Below, piece after piece: positions 36,271-45,464 of a DNA stretch of 64,000 nucleotides. Position 1 is the first letter of the stretch; every line of letters begins with the position of its first letter. Location: the NCBI RefSeq assembly GCF_000224065.1, contig NZ_AFWT01000022.1, positions 1 to 64,000 of the forward strand. Reading direction: 5' to 3'. This DNA is from Thiorhodococcus drewsii AZ1 (GTDB lineage: Bacteria; Pseudomonadota; Gammaproteobacteria; Chromatiales; Chromatiaceae). The notes under the pieces were generated by a model that made no database searches, was not told the origin of the DNA, and saw nothing but the letters and a program-made list of their open reading frames with translations. The translations under genes were made by a program, and so were the position numbers.

Positions 36271-37713
36271 ATGATGGGTTGGCCGGCGACGTTCTTCGTT
36301 CTCATCCTGTTCCTGGTTCTGGGGCCACCGAATGCGTCCGCTGCTGTTGAAGTGATGCTGGCGCTGGATCGTTCGCTCAGCATGGCCAGCAACGATCCCG
36401 ATCGGAATAGTCTCACGGGGATCGAGGTTTTCAGCGCCCTGCTCAAGCCCGACGATCGGTTTGGCGTGCTCACCTTTGCCAGTACGGCTGAATTGCGGGT
36501 GTCCGGCAAGAATATGCGGGGAGGTCGTACACATAAAGAGCTCGGCGACTTCCTGCGCACGGTGAAAATGGATGGAGTGCGCACCGATTTCGGCGCGGCC
36601 CTGCGTCTCGGGTACGAGACCTATGCGCGCCAACCCAAGGAGCCTGGAGTCGACAGATTCATGGTGCTGTTCACCGATGGGCAACTGAATCTGGGCAACA
36701 AACAGGCCCCCCAGTCGGCACGCCAAGCGATCTTCGACGAGATTATCCCGCTCTATCGCGCTGCGGGGATTCGCATTTTCGGCATTGCATTTTCGTCTGA
36801 GGCGGACCTGGGTTTTCTCGATCAACTCGCTGAGGCAACCGGCGGTCAGGCCTTCCGCACCGAGAGGCCCGAGGACCTCTATGCTGCATTCGTGCAGCTG
36901 TTCGAACAGGTGGATATCCCACTGACGACGCCGATCGTCGGCGATGAGATTGTGGTCGATACGAACGTGCAGGGGCTGGAGCTTCTCGTCAAACGTGGTC
37001 CCAGCGACGGTCAGATGCGTTTGACCGATCCCAGCAATCGGGAGCTCAAGGCCGGCGATCAACGCCCTGGCGTGGAGTGGCAGAGCTTCGATGATTTCGA
37101 TCATGTCCGAATCCAGAACCCTGAAGCAGGAGCCTGGAAACTCACAACCTCGAGCACGGACAAGAAGGCCTATATCGAGAGCGATCTGGATCTGGAGGCG
37201 GATATGCCGTTAAAGGTTCGGGGCGGCGAGGGCGTGACGGTGGAGGCGCGCCTGGTGAATCGAGGCCCGGATACCGACGCGACGCTGCTTGAGGGTGTGC
37301 GTCTCGAGGCCTGGATCCATCCCGCCTCGGGTTGGGAGCAGCCACCGATTTCGTTCGACTCCGTCTCGGTGGATGGCGATATCCATCGCTTCACCGGTGT
37401 CTTGTTCTTCACCTCCACGGGGGATGCTCGCGTCGAACTCATGGCTCGTGGCCGGGGTTTCAAACGCACCAAATCCTATCAGGTCAAGGTCGTCGCCTCT
37501 GCTGCTGCACCGACTGTCGTTGTGGCGAATGGCGGCGGGCGCCCCGCGCAGGCCGACGAGCCGATCCCATCTCCGCCACCGCAACGGTCTGCCGCCATGA
37601 CCCTGCTGTTCGCCAATGCGGTCATATTGCTCTTGCTGGCGCTCATCCTCGGGGGATGGTGGTGGCGTCGACGCAAGCTAGCCGATCGCGACGAGTCCGA
37701 CTTGGATGTCTGA
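36271..37713 (+). CDS. Exported von Willebrand factor A protein with C-terminal anchor
   Basis: A 480-residue protein with a signal peptide (residues 1-24) and a VWA domain starting at about 26: LALDRSLSM supplies the DxSxS metal site, and VRTDFGAAL and LFTDGQLN the other MIDAS positions. A beta-sandwich region follows (about 230-410). After a Pro-rich linker (SPPPQRS), a single membrane helix (about 448-468) leads to a short basic and acidic tail. The VWA part should face the periplasm and bind a metal and a partner protein. The stop overlaps the start of the next gene by 8 bp, so the two likely work together. Confidence 0.85.
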   Translation: MMGWPATFFVLILFLVLGPPNASAAVEVMLALDRSLSMASNDPDRNSLTGIEVFSALLKPDDRFGVLTFASTAELRVSGKNMRGGRTHKELGDFLRTVKMDGVRTDFGAALRLGYETYARQPKEPGVDRFMVLFTDGQLNLGNKQAPQSARQAIFDEIIPLYRAAGIRIFGIAFSSEADLGFLDQLAEATGGQAFRTERPEDLYAAFVQLFEQVDIPLTTPIVGDEIVVDTNVQGLELLVKRGPSDGQMRLTDPSNRELKAGDQRPGVEWQSFDDFDHVRIQNPEAGAWKLTTSSTDKKAYIESDLDLEADMPLKVRGGEGVTVEARLVNRGPDTDATLLEGVRLEAWIHPASGWEQPPISFDSVSVDGDIHRFTGVLFFTSTGDARVELMARGRGFKRTKSYQVKVVASAAAPTVVVANGGGRPAQADEPIPSPPPQRSAAMTLLFANAVILLLLALILGGWWWRRRKLADRDESDLDV

Positions 37714-38632
37714 AATCGCAACGATGACCGAACACGGCTATTTGTGGGTCTATGGGCTTGCCGAATTCTGTGCGGTCACCTCGATTGCGGCCCTGGTGTT
37801 CGGTATCAATTGGTGGCGGCTGCATAAGCGACAGGCGAAGATGAGACGAACCTGCAAAGCGGTGTCCAATCGGATCGCCAAGGAGGTCGAGTCATTCGGC
37901 AATGTCCGAGAGGCTGGTGCACACAGGGACGATCCCAGGGCCCTCCTCGAATCCCTGGCCAGGCCGTTCGATGAGGAGATCGCCGAGGCGGCGGCCTGGA
38001 AATCGGTTCTGGACGATCTCCACCACCTGATCCAGGTCTGGGACCGGGAACAGGTGGCATCCAGCGTTCCACCACACGCAGAATCAGCGCCCGCCACCCT
38101 TGGGAAGTCCTCCGCTTCCCTGGTCGGGGCATCGGCTCTCCCGGCGTATCCGGGGGACGATGGGCTAGACACGGGCATCGACGATCTCCTCGACCAGTAT
38201 GAGGCGAGTCTGTCGTCCTTCTCTGCGAACCGCGATGACATCAGCAATCTCACGGATAAGTGCCGGCAGTTGGAGAGCACGAACAAGGAGCTTCGACACA
38301 AGCTCGATACGACCTTGCAATCGGACCTGACCGAGCAGTTGATTCAGGATCTCGATGCGATCGAGCAGCAGAATCTCGAATTCCAAACGCTTCTGTCCGA
38401 GTCGAGCCAGCATCAGAACGTTCTGGGGATCGAACTGGATCAGCTGGCGACGAAGATTCTCTCGCTTAAGTCGACCAATCAGGAATATCGCAAGCTGGTG
38501 CAGGAGACACAGCTCGAGCGCGACAGTCTGGCGGAGCAGAAGAAACAGCTACTGAGACAGCTCGAGCGCATGAATCGGACCTATAGCAGTCTGCGTCTCG
38601 AATACCTCAAGCTCTATCGCGTTACCCACTGA
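37706..38632 (+). CDS. Membrane-anchored coiled-coil protein
   Basis: Unrecognised 308-residue protein. One membrane helix near residues 12-32 (FCAVTSIAALVFGINWW) is followed by a basic stretch, a mixed region, and a long coiled coil from about 165 to the end, rich in Leu/Gln/Glu with motifs such as LIQDLDAIEQQNLEFQTLL. It overlaps the VWA gene by 8 bp, which argues for a shared complex: a VWA domain outside and a coiled coil probably in the cytoplasm. No domain database family was recognised. Confidence 0.75.
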   Translation: MSEIATMTEHGYLWVYGLAEFCAVTSIAALVFGINWWRLHKRQAKMRRTCKAVSNRIAKEVESFGNVREAGAHRDDPRALLESLARPFDEEIAEAAAWKSVLDDLHHLIQVWDREQVASSVPPHAESAPATLGKSSASLVGASALPAYPGDDGLDTGIDDLLDQYEASLSSFSANRDDISNLTDKCRQLESTNKELRHKLDTTLQSDLTEQLIQDLDAIEQQNLEFQTLLSESSQHQNVLGIELDQLATKILSLKSTNQEYRKLVQETQLERDSLAEQKKQLLRQLERMNRTYSSLRLEYLKLYRVTH

Positions 38633-38674
38633 TGTCGCGCGCCATGGGCCGCTCGCCATCGCGATCGGCGTCCT

Positions 38675-39085
38675 TCATGCCTGGTCCAGACCGCTGTTTT
38701 CCTGGTGTCTCCGGTGCCTGTTTAGCGCCTCCGCGAGTTGCGCCTCGGATATCTTTCCTTGCTTCACGAGAATGTCTCCGAGCTGAAAACGCTGTTTCGC
38801 GGTCCTGTCGAGCATGGCCGCGCAGTCCTCCTCGGACATGATGTCGAGTGCGCGCGTCGCCTGGCAGAAGGTTACCATCTGCTCGCGCTGATATTGCCGT
38901 GCTCGCATGATCTCCTCCATGGACAGAATCCCTTGCTCGACGAGGTGAAAGAGCGGGCTTGCGTTGAGGTCCCGCTGCACGGCGGCGGCCTCGGCGATAT
39001 CCTCCTCCTTCACCAGTCCCGTCAGGACGAGAAAGCGCCCGAAAAGTATGGGTATGTCCAGGGTTTCAACCATATGGTCGTTCAT
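38675..39085 (-). CDS. Small protein with two MshEN-like repeats
   Basis: A 136-residue protein with two copies of a pattern seen in the N-terminal domains of GspE/MshE-type ATPases: LFGRFLVLTGLVKEEDIAEA near residues 14-33 and LGDILVKQGKISEAQLAEAL near 102-121. In MshE this fold binds cyclic di-GMP. The present protein lacks the ATPase part. It converges on the coiled-coil gene and stands alone. Cyclic di-GMP binding is a possibility only, since the window also codes for cyclases and phosphodiesterases. Confidence 0.7.
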   Translation of the reverse strand: MNDHMVETLDIPILFGRFLVLTGLVKEEDIAEAAAVQRDLNASPLFHLVEQGILSMEEIMRARQYQREQMVTFCQATRALDIMSEEDCAAMLDRTAKQRFQLGDILVKQGKISEAQLAEALNRHRRHQENSGLDQA

Positions 39086-39333
39086 ATATTCATCTGCCGC
39101 AGATCGGAAGGACGAATCGCTAGGGGATGAGCGAATACCTGCTCGAGATGAAAGGTCATCTCCCCAGTATCCGATCCACGATCTTAATCTGAATATCCGA
39201 CTGTTTTACATGCCTAATAGTCCCATTCTGCTGTGGAGTTCACGAAATCGAATCCCGCCACACTCCTTGTTCCTCGTGTTGGATTCTACAGTTGTCCTCG
39301 AACCGTGTCCTAGGTCGAGGTGCGTCGGTCGGC

Positions 39334-40602
39334 TCAGCCGGCAGCCGTCCAGATCCAGGCGGCCGAGAGTCCTACGGCAGCGCTCGCCGCGAGCGGAAGT
39401 CCGACTCTGAGCCGGATCGCCCGTCCGCCGATCATGGTCGCTATCAGCCCCTTGGTGAGGTTGTTGGCCGAGGCGGCGATGAGGATGCCGGTGGCGGCGA
39501 TCTGGATCCCGATGCCGTCGTTGCTCATGCGCGCCAGCGACAGGGTGATGGCGTCGACGTCCGTGATCCCTGAGATGGCCGCAAGTGCAAGCACCCCGGC
39601 CGTCCCGAACCACTGGTGCAGCGCAGTGCCGAAGAACATCACCAGGGCCAGCAGCAGACCGAAGGTCAGGGCGGTGCCGAACTCGAGCGGGTTCTTCAGC
39701 GGCGATCGGAGCGGCGCGTCGCTGCCCGGTCGGTTCCGCCATTGAAGCAGTGCCGGCAGCAGCAGACAGAGCGTCATGAGGCCGAGGGTTGGGAGCAGCT
39801 GCCGAGCCAAGGCCGGATGCAGCAGGGTCGTGACCATGAGTATCCGCGGGAACATGGTCATGCAGGCCAGCAGGATGCCCATCGCCAATATCGGCGCCGA
39901 GTCGCTCTCCTGGCGTGCCATGCGCGAGAAGTTCAGCGTGACCGCGGTCGATGAGGCGATGCCGCCCATCAGACCGGTCGCGACGATACCGCGCCGGGCC
40001 CCGATCAGCTTGACCGAGATGTAGCCCGCGAACGAGATGCTGGCGATGAGTACCACCATCCACCAGATGGTGTATGGGTTCAGCGCCTGCCAGGGGCCGT
40101 AGCCCCGGTCGGGTAGGAGGGGCAGGACCACGACCGACATGAGGAGCAGCTCGAGCCCCGCCTTGAGTTCGGCCTCGCCGAGGCGCTCGACCCAGCTGTG
40201 GAGCAGGGGTTTGGCGCTGAGGACGAGTGTGGCGATCACGGCGCAGGCCGCCGCGACCGAGATGTCGCCCGCCACCGACAGTGCGCCGAAGGCGAAGGTC
40301 AGGAAGACCGCGACCAGACTGGTGATGCCGAGATCCTGGTCATGGGCGTGCTCGATTACATAGGTCGCTGTCGCCAGAGCGGCGAGTCCGAAGAAGACCA
40401 GCGCGAGCAGAACCGGACCGAAGGTCTGCGACAGGAGCGCCGTGATTCCGCCGAGCAGTCCGATCAGCCCATAGGTGCGCACCCCGGCGACCCGACGTCC
40501 CTCCGAGGCCCGGCGCTCCTTCCAGCCGCGCTCGGTCCCGATCAGTAGGCCGATCGCCAGCGCCACGCCCAGTCGGTAGAAGATTTGCTGCTCGTCGTTC
40601 AT
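39334..40602 (-). CDS. MgtC/SapB plus DUF4010 membrane protein
   Basis: A 422-residue inner-membrane protein. The N-terminal half carries the MgtC/SapB pattern (ALAIGLLIGTERGWKER, VRTYGLIGLLGGITALLSQ); the C-terminal half is DUF4010 (GLMGGIASSTAVTLNFSRMA, ISGITDVDAITLSLARMS). About twelve helices are visible. The function is unknown; simple MgtC proteins affect magnesium and phosphate homeostasis and virulence. It stands alone, divergent from the glycosyltransferase gene. Confidence 0.9.
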   Translation of the reverse strand: MNDEQQIFYRLGVALAIGLLIGTERGWKERRASEGRRVAGVRTYGLIGLLGGITALLSQTFGPVLLALVFFGLAALATATYVIEHAHDQDLGITSLVAVFLTFAFGALSVAGDISVAAACAVIATLVLSAKPLLHSWVERLGEAELKAGLELLLMSVVVLPLLPDRGYGPWQALNPYTIWWMVVLIASISFAGYISVKLIGARRGIVATGLMGGIASSTAVTLNFSRMARQESDSAPILAMGILLACMTMFPRILMVTTLLHPALARQLLPTLGLMTLCLLLPALLQWRNRPGSDAPLRSPLKNPLEFGTALTFGLLLALVMFFGTALHQWFGTAGVLALAAISGITDVDAITLSLARMSNDGIGIQIAATGILIAASANNLTKGLIATMIGGRAIRLRVGLPLAASAAVGLSAAWIWTAAG

Positions 40603-40756
40603 GTGCCTCTCTTATGTCAAATCGGGCTTCGGCAATCACGCCATGGCTGGAGAATTACCTCGAAGCGTCTCGCCAGCCCGCAGTTGAATTTTCCAGGTCT
40701 CCCGTATAGTTTGCCCCTGCCCGGGCCGGTTCGGCCTCATCACGGATCATGCTTCG

Positions 40757-41779
40757 ATGACCACTTCCCCAGTCTCAGAATCCGCCGACGACGGGCGGCC
40801 ATCGCTTTCGGTCGTCATTCCCATGTACCAGGAGATCGACAATGTCGAGCCCATGGTGGCACGGGTGCGTCAGGGCCTCGCCGGCTATCGGGGGCCTTGG
40901 GAACTGATCTGCGTCGACGACGGTAGCCGCGATGGTACCGGCGAGCGTCTAAGCGAGGTTGCCGAACGCACCGGCCCGCATCTGCGCGTGATTCGTCTTC
41001 GGCGCAATTTCGGCCAGACAGCGGCCATGCAGGCCGGGTTCGATGCCGCCCGAGGCGAGCTGATCGCGACCCTCGACGGCGATCTGCAGAATGATCCGGC
41101 CGACATCCCGCGCATGGTCGATGAGCTCCTGGAGCGCGATCTGGATCTGCTGCAGGGCTGGCGGCGCAAGCGCCAGGACGACCTGGTGATGCGCAAGATC
41201 CCCTCGCGCATTGCCAACCGGCTGATCGGTAAGGTGACCGGCGTGGCGCTGCACGACTACGGCTGCAGCCTCAAGGTCTATCGCGCCGAGGTCATCAAGG
41301 AGGTGACTCTGCTCGGCGAGATGCACCGCTTCATTCCGGTCTGGGTGGCGGGTGTGACCGCACCGCAGCGCATCGGCGAGACCGAGGTCGCCCACCAGGC
41401 GCGCCAGTTCGGCGTCTCCAAATACGGCATCTCGCGCACCTTCCGTGTGGTGCTGGACCTGATCTCCGCCTTCTTCTTCCTGCGTTTCGGATCGCGTCCC
41501 GGACACTTCTTCGGCTCGATTGGGATCCTCTTCGGGCTGCTCGGCGGGCTCATGATGGCGCACCTGCTGGTGGTCAAATTCGCGCTGGGCGAAAACATCG
41601 GCGATCGTCCGCTGTTGTTCGTCGCCATTCTCTTCCTGGTTGCCTCGGTGCAGTTTCTGACCACAGGCGTGCTCTCCGAGCTGATGACCCGTACGTTTTA
41701 CGCCTCGGGCGAGCGCACGCATCATCGGATCCGTTGGCAGTCCGATCCGCACGCGGCGGGCTGGAGCGAGGGCGCGTGA
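40757..41779 (+). CDS. Polyprenyl-phosphate glycosyltransferase (GT2, DPM/ArnC-like)
   Basis: A 340-residue glycosyltransferase: GT2 domain with LSVVIPMYQEIDNVEPM, LICVDDGSRDGT and ATLDGDLQNDPADIP, then the membrane-proximal RIANRLIGKVTGVALHDYGC, and two C-terminal helices (about 235-255 and 272-295). Such enzymes transfer a sugar from a nucleotide to undecaprenyl phosphate on the cytoplasmic side. The stop overlaps the start of the GT39 gene (TGATG), so the lipid-linked sugar is probably its donor. No dedicated L-Ara4N genes are adjacent. Confidence 0.93.
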   Translation: MTTSPVSESADDGRPSLSVVIPMYQEIDNVEPMVARVRQGLAGYRGPWELICVDDGSRDGTGERLSEVAERTGPHLRVIRLRRNFGQTAAMQAGFDAARGELIATLDGDLQNDPADIPRMVDELLERDLDLLQGWRRKRQDDLVMRKIPSRIANRLIGKVTGVALHDYGCSLKVYRAEVIKEVTLLGEMHRFIPVWVAGVTAPQRIGETEVAHQARQFGVSKYGISRTFRVVLDLISAFFFLRFGSRPGHFFGSIGILFGLLGGLMMAHLLVVKFALGENIGDRPLLFVAILFLVASVQFLTTGVLSELMTRTFYASGERTHHRIRWQSDPHAAGWSEGA

Positions 41780-43437
41780 TGGAGCCGGCAACCGAATCAC
41801 TCAAGAACGTCGCCGCCTCGGGTATCGCGGCTGGGCGCTTCCAGCGGCTCATGACCTCGCCCTGGCTGCTGATTCTGGTGGTGGCGCTGAGCTTCTTTTG
41901 GCAGCTCGGGGCCGTTCCGCTTTACGACCTGGACGAGGGGGCCTTCACCGAGGCGACCCGCGAGATGCTGACCGGCGGCGATTACATCACGCCGCACAAG
42001 GACGGGGAGCCGCGTTACGACAAGCCGGTGCTCATCTACTGGCTGCAGGCGGCGAGCGCGGAGCTGCTCGGGTTCGACGAGTTCGCACTGCGACTGCCCT
42101 CGGCCATCGCCGCGACGCTCTGGATCGCCGGACTCTGGTTCTTCGTGCGGCGCTGTCTGGATGCTCGGACCGCGACCGTCGCCGGTCTGGCGATGGCGCT
42201 CTCGCTCCAGGTGTCGCTCATCGCCAAGGCTGCGGTTGCGGATGCGGTGCTGAATCTCTTCATCGCCATGGCCTTCTTCGAGATCTATCGCTATTTCCTG
42301 GATCCGGATCCCAAGACCAACCGGGGTTTCGTGCTGCGCGCCTATCTGTGGATGGGACTCGGTTTCCTGACCAAGGGACCGGTGGCGGTCTTCTTTCCGC
42401 TGGTGGTGAGCTTTCTCTTCTTCCTGTCCGAGATGGGGCGCTCGAAGGGCGTCTTGAGACGCTGGTTTCGAGCCGCCTTCTCTCCGCTCGGCTGGATCGT
42501 CTTCCTGGCGGTGGCCGTGCCCTGGTATCTGGCCATCTATCTCCATGATGGCGACGGTTTCTTCCGCAGCTTCTTCCTACAGCACAACCTGGGGCGGTTC
42601 GACTCGGCGATGCAGGGTCACAGCGGTTTCCCCGGCTACTATCTGGTGATGCTGCCGATCATCCTGCTGCCTTTCTCGGGCTGGTTCCTGAGTCTGCTGA
42701 AGGATCTGCGCAACGCCTGGTCCGATCCGCTCGATCGCTTCCTCTGGATCTGGTTTCTGACCGTGCTGCTGGTCTTCTCCTTCTCAGGAACCAAGCTGCC
42801 GCACTATCTGCTTTACGGCTGCACACCGCTCTTCATCCTCATGGCTCGATACCGCGAGCGGTTGACCAATCGTTGGCTGGCCTTCGTGCCGCCCATGCTG
42901 CTGTTTGCGCTCATGGTGGCGCTGCCCTGGCTGCTGGAGGCGTTCGTCTATGTCGCAGCCAGATTCGATATCACGCTTAAGGCGCATCAGGTCGCGATGA
43001 TTGGGAGCGGGCGTTTCGCTCTCGATGTCCAGTATGGCGTCGCGGTGTTGGCCGGGCTGGTCGCCCTGTTGCTGCTGTGGAGTTGGTCGCGTCCCGCGCT
43101 TTGGGCGCGTCTGGTGTTGGCCGGGATGATCCAGACCCTGGTGGTCTTCGGCGTGCTGGTACCCAGGGTGTTCGATGTCATGCAGGGTCCCGTCAAGGAG
43201 GCGGGCCTGGTCGCCAAAACGCTTGATATGCCGACCGTCGTCTATCGCACCTCGATGCCGAGCTTCAGCGTCTATCGGGATGCGGTAACACCCAGCCGGA
43301 CACCCGAGGCGGGCGATCTGGTCTTTCTGCGGATCGACAAGCTCGATCGATTGGCCCGCGATCTACCCGGCCTGAATCAGACGCTCGTCTATCGCCGGGG
43401 ACCCGTGGCCTTGGTCATGATGGAGGCGATGCAATGA
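41779..43437 (+). CDS. ArnT-like GT39-family glycosyltransferase
   Basis: A 552-residue protein with about twelve membrane helices. The periplasmic loop signature of ArnT/PMT enzymes is present: VPLYDLDEGAFTEATREML (catalytic Asp/Glu), then PRYDKPVLIYWLQA. Family members move a sugar from undecaprenyl phosphate to lipid A or another envelope acceptor. The start ATG overlaps the preceding GT2 stop by one base. With the PAP2 gene downstream this forms an envelope-glycan modification set; acceptor and sugar are unknown. Confidence 0.92.
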   Translation: MEPATESLKNVAASGIAAGRFQRLMTSPWLLILVVALSFFWQLGAVPLYDLDEGAFTEATREMLTGGDYITPHKDGEPRYDKPVLIYWLQAASAELLGFDEFALRLPSAIAATLWIAGLWFFVRRCLDARTATVAGLAMALSLQVSLIAKAAVADAVLNLFIAMAFFEIYRYFLDPDPKTNRGFVLRAYLWMGLGFLTKGPVAVFFPLVVSFLFFLSEMGRSKGVLRRWFRAAFSPLGWIVFLAVAVPWYLAIYLHDGDGFFRSFFLQHNLGRFDSAMQGHSGFPGYYLVMLPIILLPFSGWFLSLLKDLRNAWSDPLDRFLWIWFLTVLLVFSFSGTKLPHYLLYGCTPLFILMARYRERLTNRWLAFVPPMLLFALMVALPWLLEAFVYVAARFDITLKAHQVAMIGSGRFALDVQYGVAVLAGLVALLLLWSWSRPALWARLVLAGMIQTLVVFGVLVPRVFDVMQGPVKEAGLVAKTLDMPTVVYRTSMPSFSVYRDAVTPSRTPEAGDLVFLRIDKLDRLARDLPGLNQTLVYRRGPVALVMMEAMQ

Positions 43438-43498
43438 ATTTGGCTTGGTTGAAAGCGGGGCAGGGAGTGCTCATGGTGCCCGTGTCTAGGGGGCGAGT

Positions 43499-44362
43499 GT
43501 GATGGGTGGAATGGCGCGGCGTCTGTCCGCCGAATGGTCCCGGCGGCTGAGGATTGGCATGTTGCGCACGCCCGAGCCGCGATCGGATGCCAGCGATTGG
43601 CTGATCCGTTGGGCGATGGTCTCGGCGCTAGTCGCCATGACGATCGTGTTGATCTGTGGCTATCACGGGGGGTTCATTCGGCTCAACGCCATCGCGGCGG
43701 GCTACCCGGACTGGGTCTGGGCGTCTCTGACCAGCTTCGGCGACGAGCGCGTGCTGACGGCGCTTGCGCTGCTCTTCTCTCTACGGTATCCGCGACTCTT
43801 CTGGTCGTTGCTGGTGTCGGCCCTGATTGCGGCCATCTACAGTCGTGGGCTCAAGGATTTGTTGGATCTCCCGCGTCCTCCGGCGATGCTGGAGGAGGGC
43901 GTTTTCCATCTGATCGGCCCAGGCCATCAAGGTGCCAGCTTCCCCTCGGGCCACAGTGTGGCGGCGACGGTCTTCTTCTCGGTGTTGATCTGGCATGTGC
44001 GCGCCTGGCCCTGGCGTCTGCTGGCGACGCTGTTCGTGGTTGCGGTCGGATTCAGTCGGGTGGCGGTCGGCGTCCATTGGCCGGTGGACGTGGCGGCCGG
44101 ACTCATGGGTGGTGCGCTCGCGGCCTGGTTGGGGTGCCGTATCGCTCAGCACTGGCCTGGGCCGGCTGAAAATGTTGTGCTGCATCTCTCGGTTGTGACG
44201 CTGCTGACGGTTCCCGCGCTGAGTTTGCTGTACGATCCAGGTCAGTATCCGAGCGTGGCGCCGGTATTGAGTGCTCTGGGTCTGGTTGCCTTCCTCAGTG
44301 TGATGATTCAGTACGTCCTACTGCCTTGGCGGCACCTCCACAGAGTGGGTCCTGATGTCTGA
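43499..44362 (+). CDS. PAP2-family membrane phosphatase
   Basis: A 287-residue lipid phosphatase with the three-part PAP2 motif: KDLLDLPRPP, then SFPSGHS, then SRVAVGVHWPVDVAAG. About six helices. These enzymes hydrolyse undecaprenyl pyrophosphate, phosphatidate or lipid A phosphate. Its place after the GT2-GT39 pair suggests recycling of the polyprenyl carrier or trimming of lipid A. The start at 43499 is a GTG with GGGGGCGA upstream; an internal ATG at 43511 is also possible. Confidence 0.92.
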   Translation: MMGGMARRLSAEWSRRLRIGMLRTPEPRSDASDWLIRWAMVSALVAMTIVLICGYHGGFIRLNAIAAGYPDWVWASLTSFGDERVLTALALLFSLRYPRLFWSLLVSALIAAIYSRGLKDLLDLPRPPAMLEEGVFHLIGPGHQGASFPSGHSVAATVFFSVLIWHVRAWPWRLLATLFVVAVGFSRVAVGVHWPVDVAAGLMGGALAAWLGCRIAQHWPGPAENVVLHLSVVTLLTVPALSLLYDPGQYPSVAPVLSALGLVAFLSVMIQYVLLPWRHLHRVGPDV

Positions 44363-44452
44363 TTCGCGTTTGGACGAGCGCAGCGGTTGCGTCCGTGGTC
44401 CGCTGGACCTTGTCCGTGTGCGGAAATCGAATCCTTTTGGAGAGCCGATAAC

Positions 44453-45007
44453 ATGTCTCTAGCGGAAGAGTATCTCGACTCCTATCAGCGAATGGTCGCG
44501 CAGGGCGTGATTTTCTCTTTCGTCGGTTATGTTTCCGATGGCATCCTCTTCTCGCTGGGCGAGGCGCTCAAGCAAAAGATGCGTCTCGACGCAACCGACA
44601 CCAACGTCACTAAGCGGGTCTTCTCGATCTTCGTCGAGCAGGTGCAGAACATCATTCGCTATTCGGCCGAGCGTCTGGAGGACGAGCGAGGATCACCGAG
44701 CGAGCTGAGTTCGGGCATGATCATCGTCGGGCGCGAGCAGGGCCATTTTTTCGTCCTGTGCGGCAACAGGGTGCTGCGCGAGGAGGGGGCGACCCTCATG
44801 CGCCGTCTCTCCGAACTCGCGGCGATGGATCGGGATTCTATCAAGTCCTACTACCGGGAGAAGCTGCGCGAGCCGGCGGAGGCGGCGAGCCGTGGCGCCA
44901 GTATCGGGCTGATCGAGATCGCCCGACGTTCGAGCCGTCCGATCGAGTTCGGTTTGACCCCGTTTCCCGGTGAACATGACTTCTTCTGTCTGAAGGCATT
45001 CATCTAA
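44453..45007 (+). CDS. siaB: SiaB-family protein kinase
   Basis: A 184-residue histidine-kinase-fold protein (DUF6272) like Pseudomonas SiaB, which phosphorylates SiaC. It starts MSLAEEYLDSYQRMV and shows the degenerate ATPase pattern: EQVQNIIRYSAER (N box) and a SRGASIGLIEIARRS loop. In P. aeruginosa this system controls surface attachment and aggregation through diguanylate cyclase SiaD. First gene of siaB-siaC-siaD-SBP-siaA. Confidence 0.9.
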   Translation: MSLAEEYLDSYQRMVAQGVIFSFVGYVSDGILFSLGEALKQKMRLDATDTNVTKRVFSIFVEQVQNIIRYSAERLEDERGSPSELSSGMIIVGREQGHFFVLCGNRVLREEGATLMRRLSELAAMDRDSIKSYYREKLREPAEAASRGASIGLIEIARRSSRPIEFGLTPFPGEHDFFCLKAFI

Positions 45008-45056
45008 GACCTCCCCGAGGCCATCCAAGAGGATCATCAGTATTCGACCCGAACCG

Positions 45057-45464
45057 ATGGATACATTTTCCCGACCCCAAACCGAGCGTTCGCCGCTGAT
45101 CGACTTCGATTTCGCCAATCGGCGATTGCGAATCGAGGGCGAATCCTACCCGGAGGACGCGGCGTCCTTCTTCGGACCCGTATTCAAGAGCCTTGCGGCT
45201 TTTCTGGCTGAGGTGTCGGCCGAGACGCGGCCCGCTCCGATTCTGCTCGACTTGCGCATGTCCTATTTCAACAGCAGCAGCGCCAAGGCGTTGATGAACC
45301 TCTTCCAGATGCTCGAAGAGGCCGCGCGGTGCGGTACCCCGGTCGACATCAATTGGAACTACGATCCGGACGACGAGACCATGCAGGAATTCGGTGAGGA
45401 CTTCGGCGAGGACATGGAGTGCGTCCGCTTCAATCTCTGTGTGCTCGATGCCCATGTCTTCTGA
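45057..45464 (+). CDS. siaC: SiaC-family regulatory phosphoprotein
   Basis: A 135-residue DUF1987 protein with a STAS-like fold. The segment DLRMSYFNSSSAKALMNLFQ corresponds to the phosphorylated loop of SiaC; Ser73-75 occupy the site equivalent to the Thr modified in P. aeruginosa, so Ser phosphorylation is expected (inference). Unphosphorylated SiaC activates the cyclase SiaD. Its last 11 bases overlap the siaD start. Confidence 0.92.
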   Translation: MDTFSRPQTERSPLIDFDFANRRLRIEGESYPEDAASFFGPVFKSLAAFLAEVSAETRPAPILLDLRMSYFNSSSAKALMNLFQMLEEAARCGTPVDINWNYDPDDETMQEFGEDFGEDMECVRFNLCVLDAHVF

